Made by a program: the position numbers and the translations under genes. The notes beneath the pieces are model-generated. The model had not been told where the DNA came from and searched no databases. It saw nothing but the letters and a program-made list of their open reading frames with translations. This document shows positions 63,017-64,000 of a DNA stretch of 64,000 nucleotides, in pieces. This DNA is from Microplitis mediator. Its lineage: Eukaryota; Arthropoda; Insecta; Hymenoptera; Braconidae. How positions within the stretch are numbered: position 1 is the first letter of the stretch; each line of letters begins with the position of its first letter. The stretch spans positions 496,001 through 560,000 of the forward strand of contig NC_079978.1 in the NCBI RefSeq assembly GCF_029852145.1, given 5' to 3'.

Positions 63017-63708
63017 ATGATCTCACAAATGATCTTCGTAAGTCTTGTAGTTAAATTTATCAACCAAAAATTTATTTTAATTGTTGTAATAATAAATTAC
63101 TTTTAATAGTTGCTAGGATTTTTCCTGCTAGGACTCAACTGTCATGCAGAAGATCAGGAACCCAAAGTTATTACACCATGGACTCTTGTTTACGCTGTGC
63201 AACCTTACTATCAATCTGAAGCTCTAATTAATTTATGGCAGTCTGAAAAAAGCTTGAAATTACCCGAGGAATTATTGCCATTACCATCATCTCCAGTTGA
63301 TAATCACCAGCCGGAAAATAAGTCAAATGTCAATGGCACTGTCAGTGACAATCAATTGAATGTCAAACAACAACAGCGTGATTTGATTCCTCCTCAGCAT
63401 CTCAACAAAGAAATCGTTTCTGAAATTACTTACTGGCCTCCAAGGTATTTATTAACTCATATTTAATTCATATAATTGTCTAATAAAAAATAAATATGAC
63501 TGCAATTAATAGAGAAAATTCAAAAATTGATTACAATACTTTTTAAATTTATTAAAATATCTAATAATTTAAAATTAAATTAATTTTATCAGACTTCTGT
63601 TACTAGAAGTATCAAAAATATCTCATATATTAATTAATATTTTTTAGAAATTCTCCATCTCAACAGCGACGTCCAGTTATGATCCCGCGTTACTTTGATT
63701 CCGTTTAA
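63017..63708 (+). CDS. small secreted protein of unknown function, precursor-like
   Basis: I do not recognise a family. Three exons: 63017-63037, 63110-63444 and 63648-63708, total 417 nt (138 aa). The first seven codons are in their own exon and join to LLGFFLLGLNCHA to form a clear signal peptide (residues 1 to about 20, likely cut after CHA). The mature part is short and Pro/Gln/Asn-rich, with two potential N-glycosylation sites (NKS and NGT). It has no cysteine after the signal, so no disulfide fold. Near the C-terminus a dibasic RR precedes an 11-residue tail PVMIPRYFDSV with no amidation glycine. The strong TATA/Inr promoter and short introns fit a highly expressed secreted product, such as a cuticle, gland or peptide precursor. 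An in-frame Met upstream (62988) lies before the initiator and is not used. Confidence 0.75.
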
Positions 63709-64000
63709 AAATCTCCCGCTTGCGTGATATGACAATCGATACTCGATCTGCTGCGGCATTTAAAATTAAAATAAAAAACCACCGAAATTATGTATTTAAA
63801 AATTTCGATTACACGATAATTAAAATGATAAATAAATTAAAATACTGAATGTAGTTAATAGACAACTGTAAAATTTAATTTTATTATAAATTCAAATAAA
63901 TAAAATTGGTTACTGTGCAAACTAAATTATTTTTATTTTTGTTCATCACATTTTCTTGGTTATATGCATGCTTATTTTCTGTACTATCAATAATACTGAG
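63709..64000 (+). other. 3' flank of the secreted-protein gene
   Basis: AT-rich sequence to the window edge. AATAAA-type signals occur at about 63767, 63830 and 63895, any of which could polyadenylate the gene. No other feature is visible. Confidence 0.4.

Overview
This is an animal nuclear genome window, almost certainly an insect and most likely a hymenopteran, possibly a parasitoid wasp. The reasons are very AT-rich intergenic DNA, many short GT-AG introns of roughly 60-100 bp, canonical insect orthologues, and a vasopressin-like (inotocin) receptor. The species assignment is inference. All exon models were built by hand from splice signals and reading-frame continuity. For every gene that lies complete in the window, the summed exon lengths are a multiple of three and end at a stop codon.

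Layout, 1-25 kb: the 5' end of blue cheese/WDFY3 (minus, runs off the left edge) lies head-to-head with MCM5 (plus). MCM5 meets an aldo-keto reductase (minus) tail-to-tail. A CDKL1/4-type kinase (minus) follows, then a 1483-codon-scale ankyrin-repeat scaffold (minus, 11 exons, 12622-19552). One intron of the scaffold carries a striking 696-bp palindromic element. A tRNA-Cys(GCA) sits at 21740, and the Golgi protein YIF1 (plus) at 22347-23736.

Layout, 24-45 kb: a nest of foldback repeats precedes the sorting adaptor PACS (plus, 25277-39009), which has an 8.4-kb first intron holding at least two MITE-like elements, one with TTAA flanks. A 5-kb AT-rich gene-poor stretch follows, then the actin maturation protease ACTMAP (minus).

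Layout, 47-64 kb: this is a compact gene cluster. It holds an inotocin-receptor-like GPCR, a Mesp/Sage-type bHLH factor with an unrecognised intronless ORF nested antisense in its intron, RGP1, a SAMD15-like protein, XRCC4 and IFT70/TTC30 with ZCCHC17 nested antisense in its intron. SURF1, PSMD9 and a small secreted protein with a TATA/Inr promoter complete it. Neighbours alternate between divergent pairs sharing 200-400 bp of upstream DNA and convergent pairs with 3' ends 130-300 bp apart.

The genes do not form one pathway. Themes represented are replication and repair (MCM5, XRCC4), membrane trafficking (YIF1, PACS, RGP1, BEACH protein), cilia (IFT70, CDKL kinase), mitochondria (SURF1), proteasome assembly (PSMD9) and actin maturation (ACTMAP). 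I see no convincing wholly new multi-gene system. The items most worth following are the palindrome-of-palindromes element, the nested unknown ORF, the small secreted precursor-like protein, and two in-frame introns.
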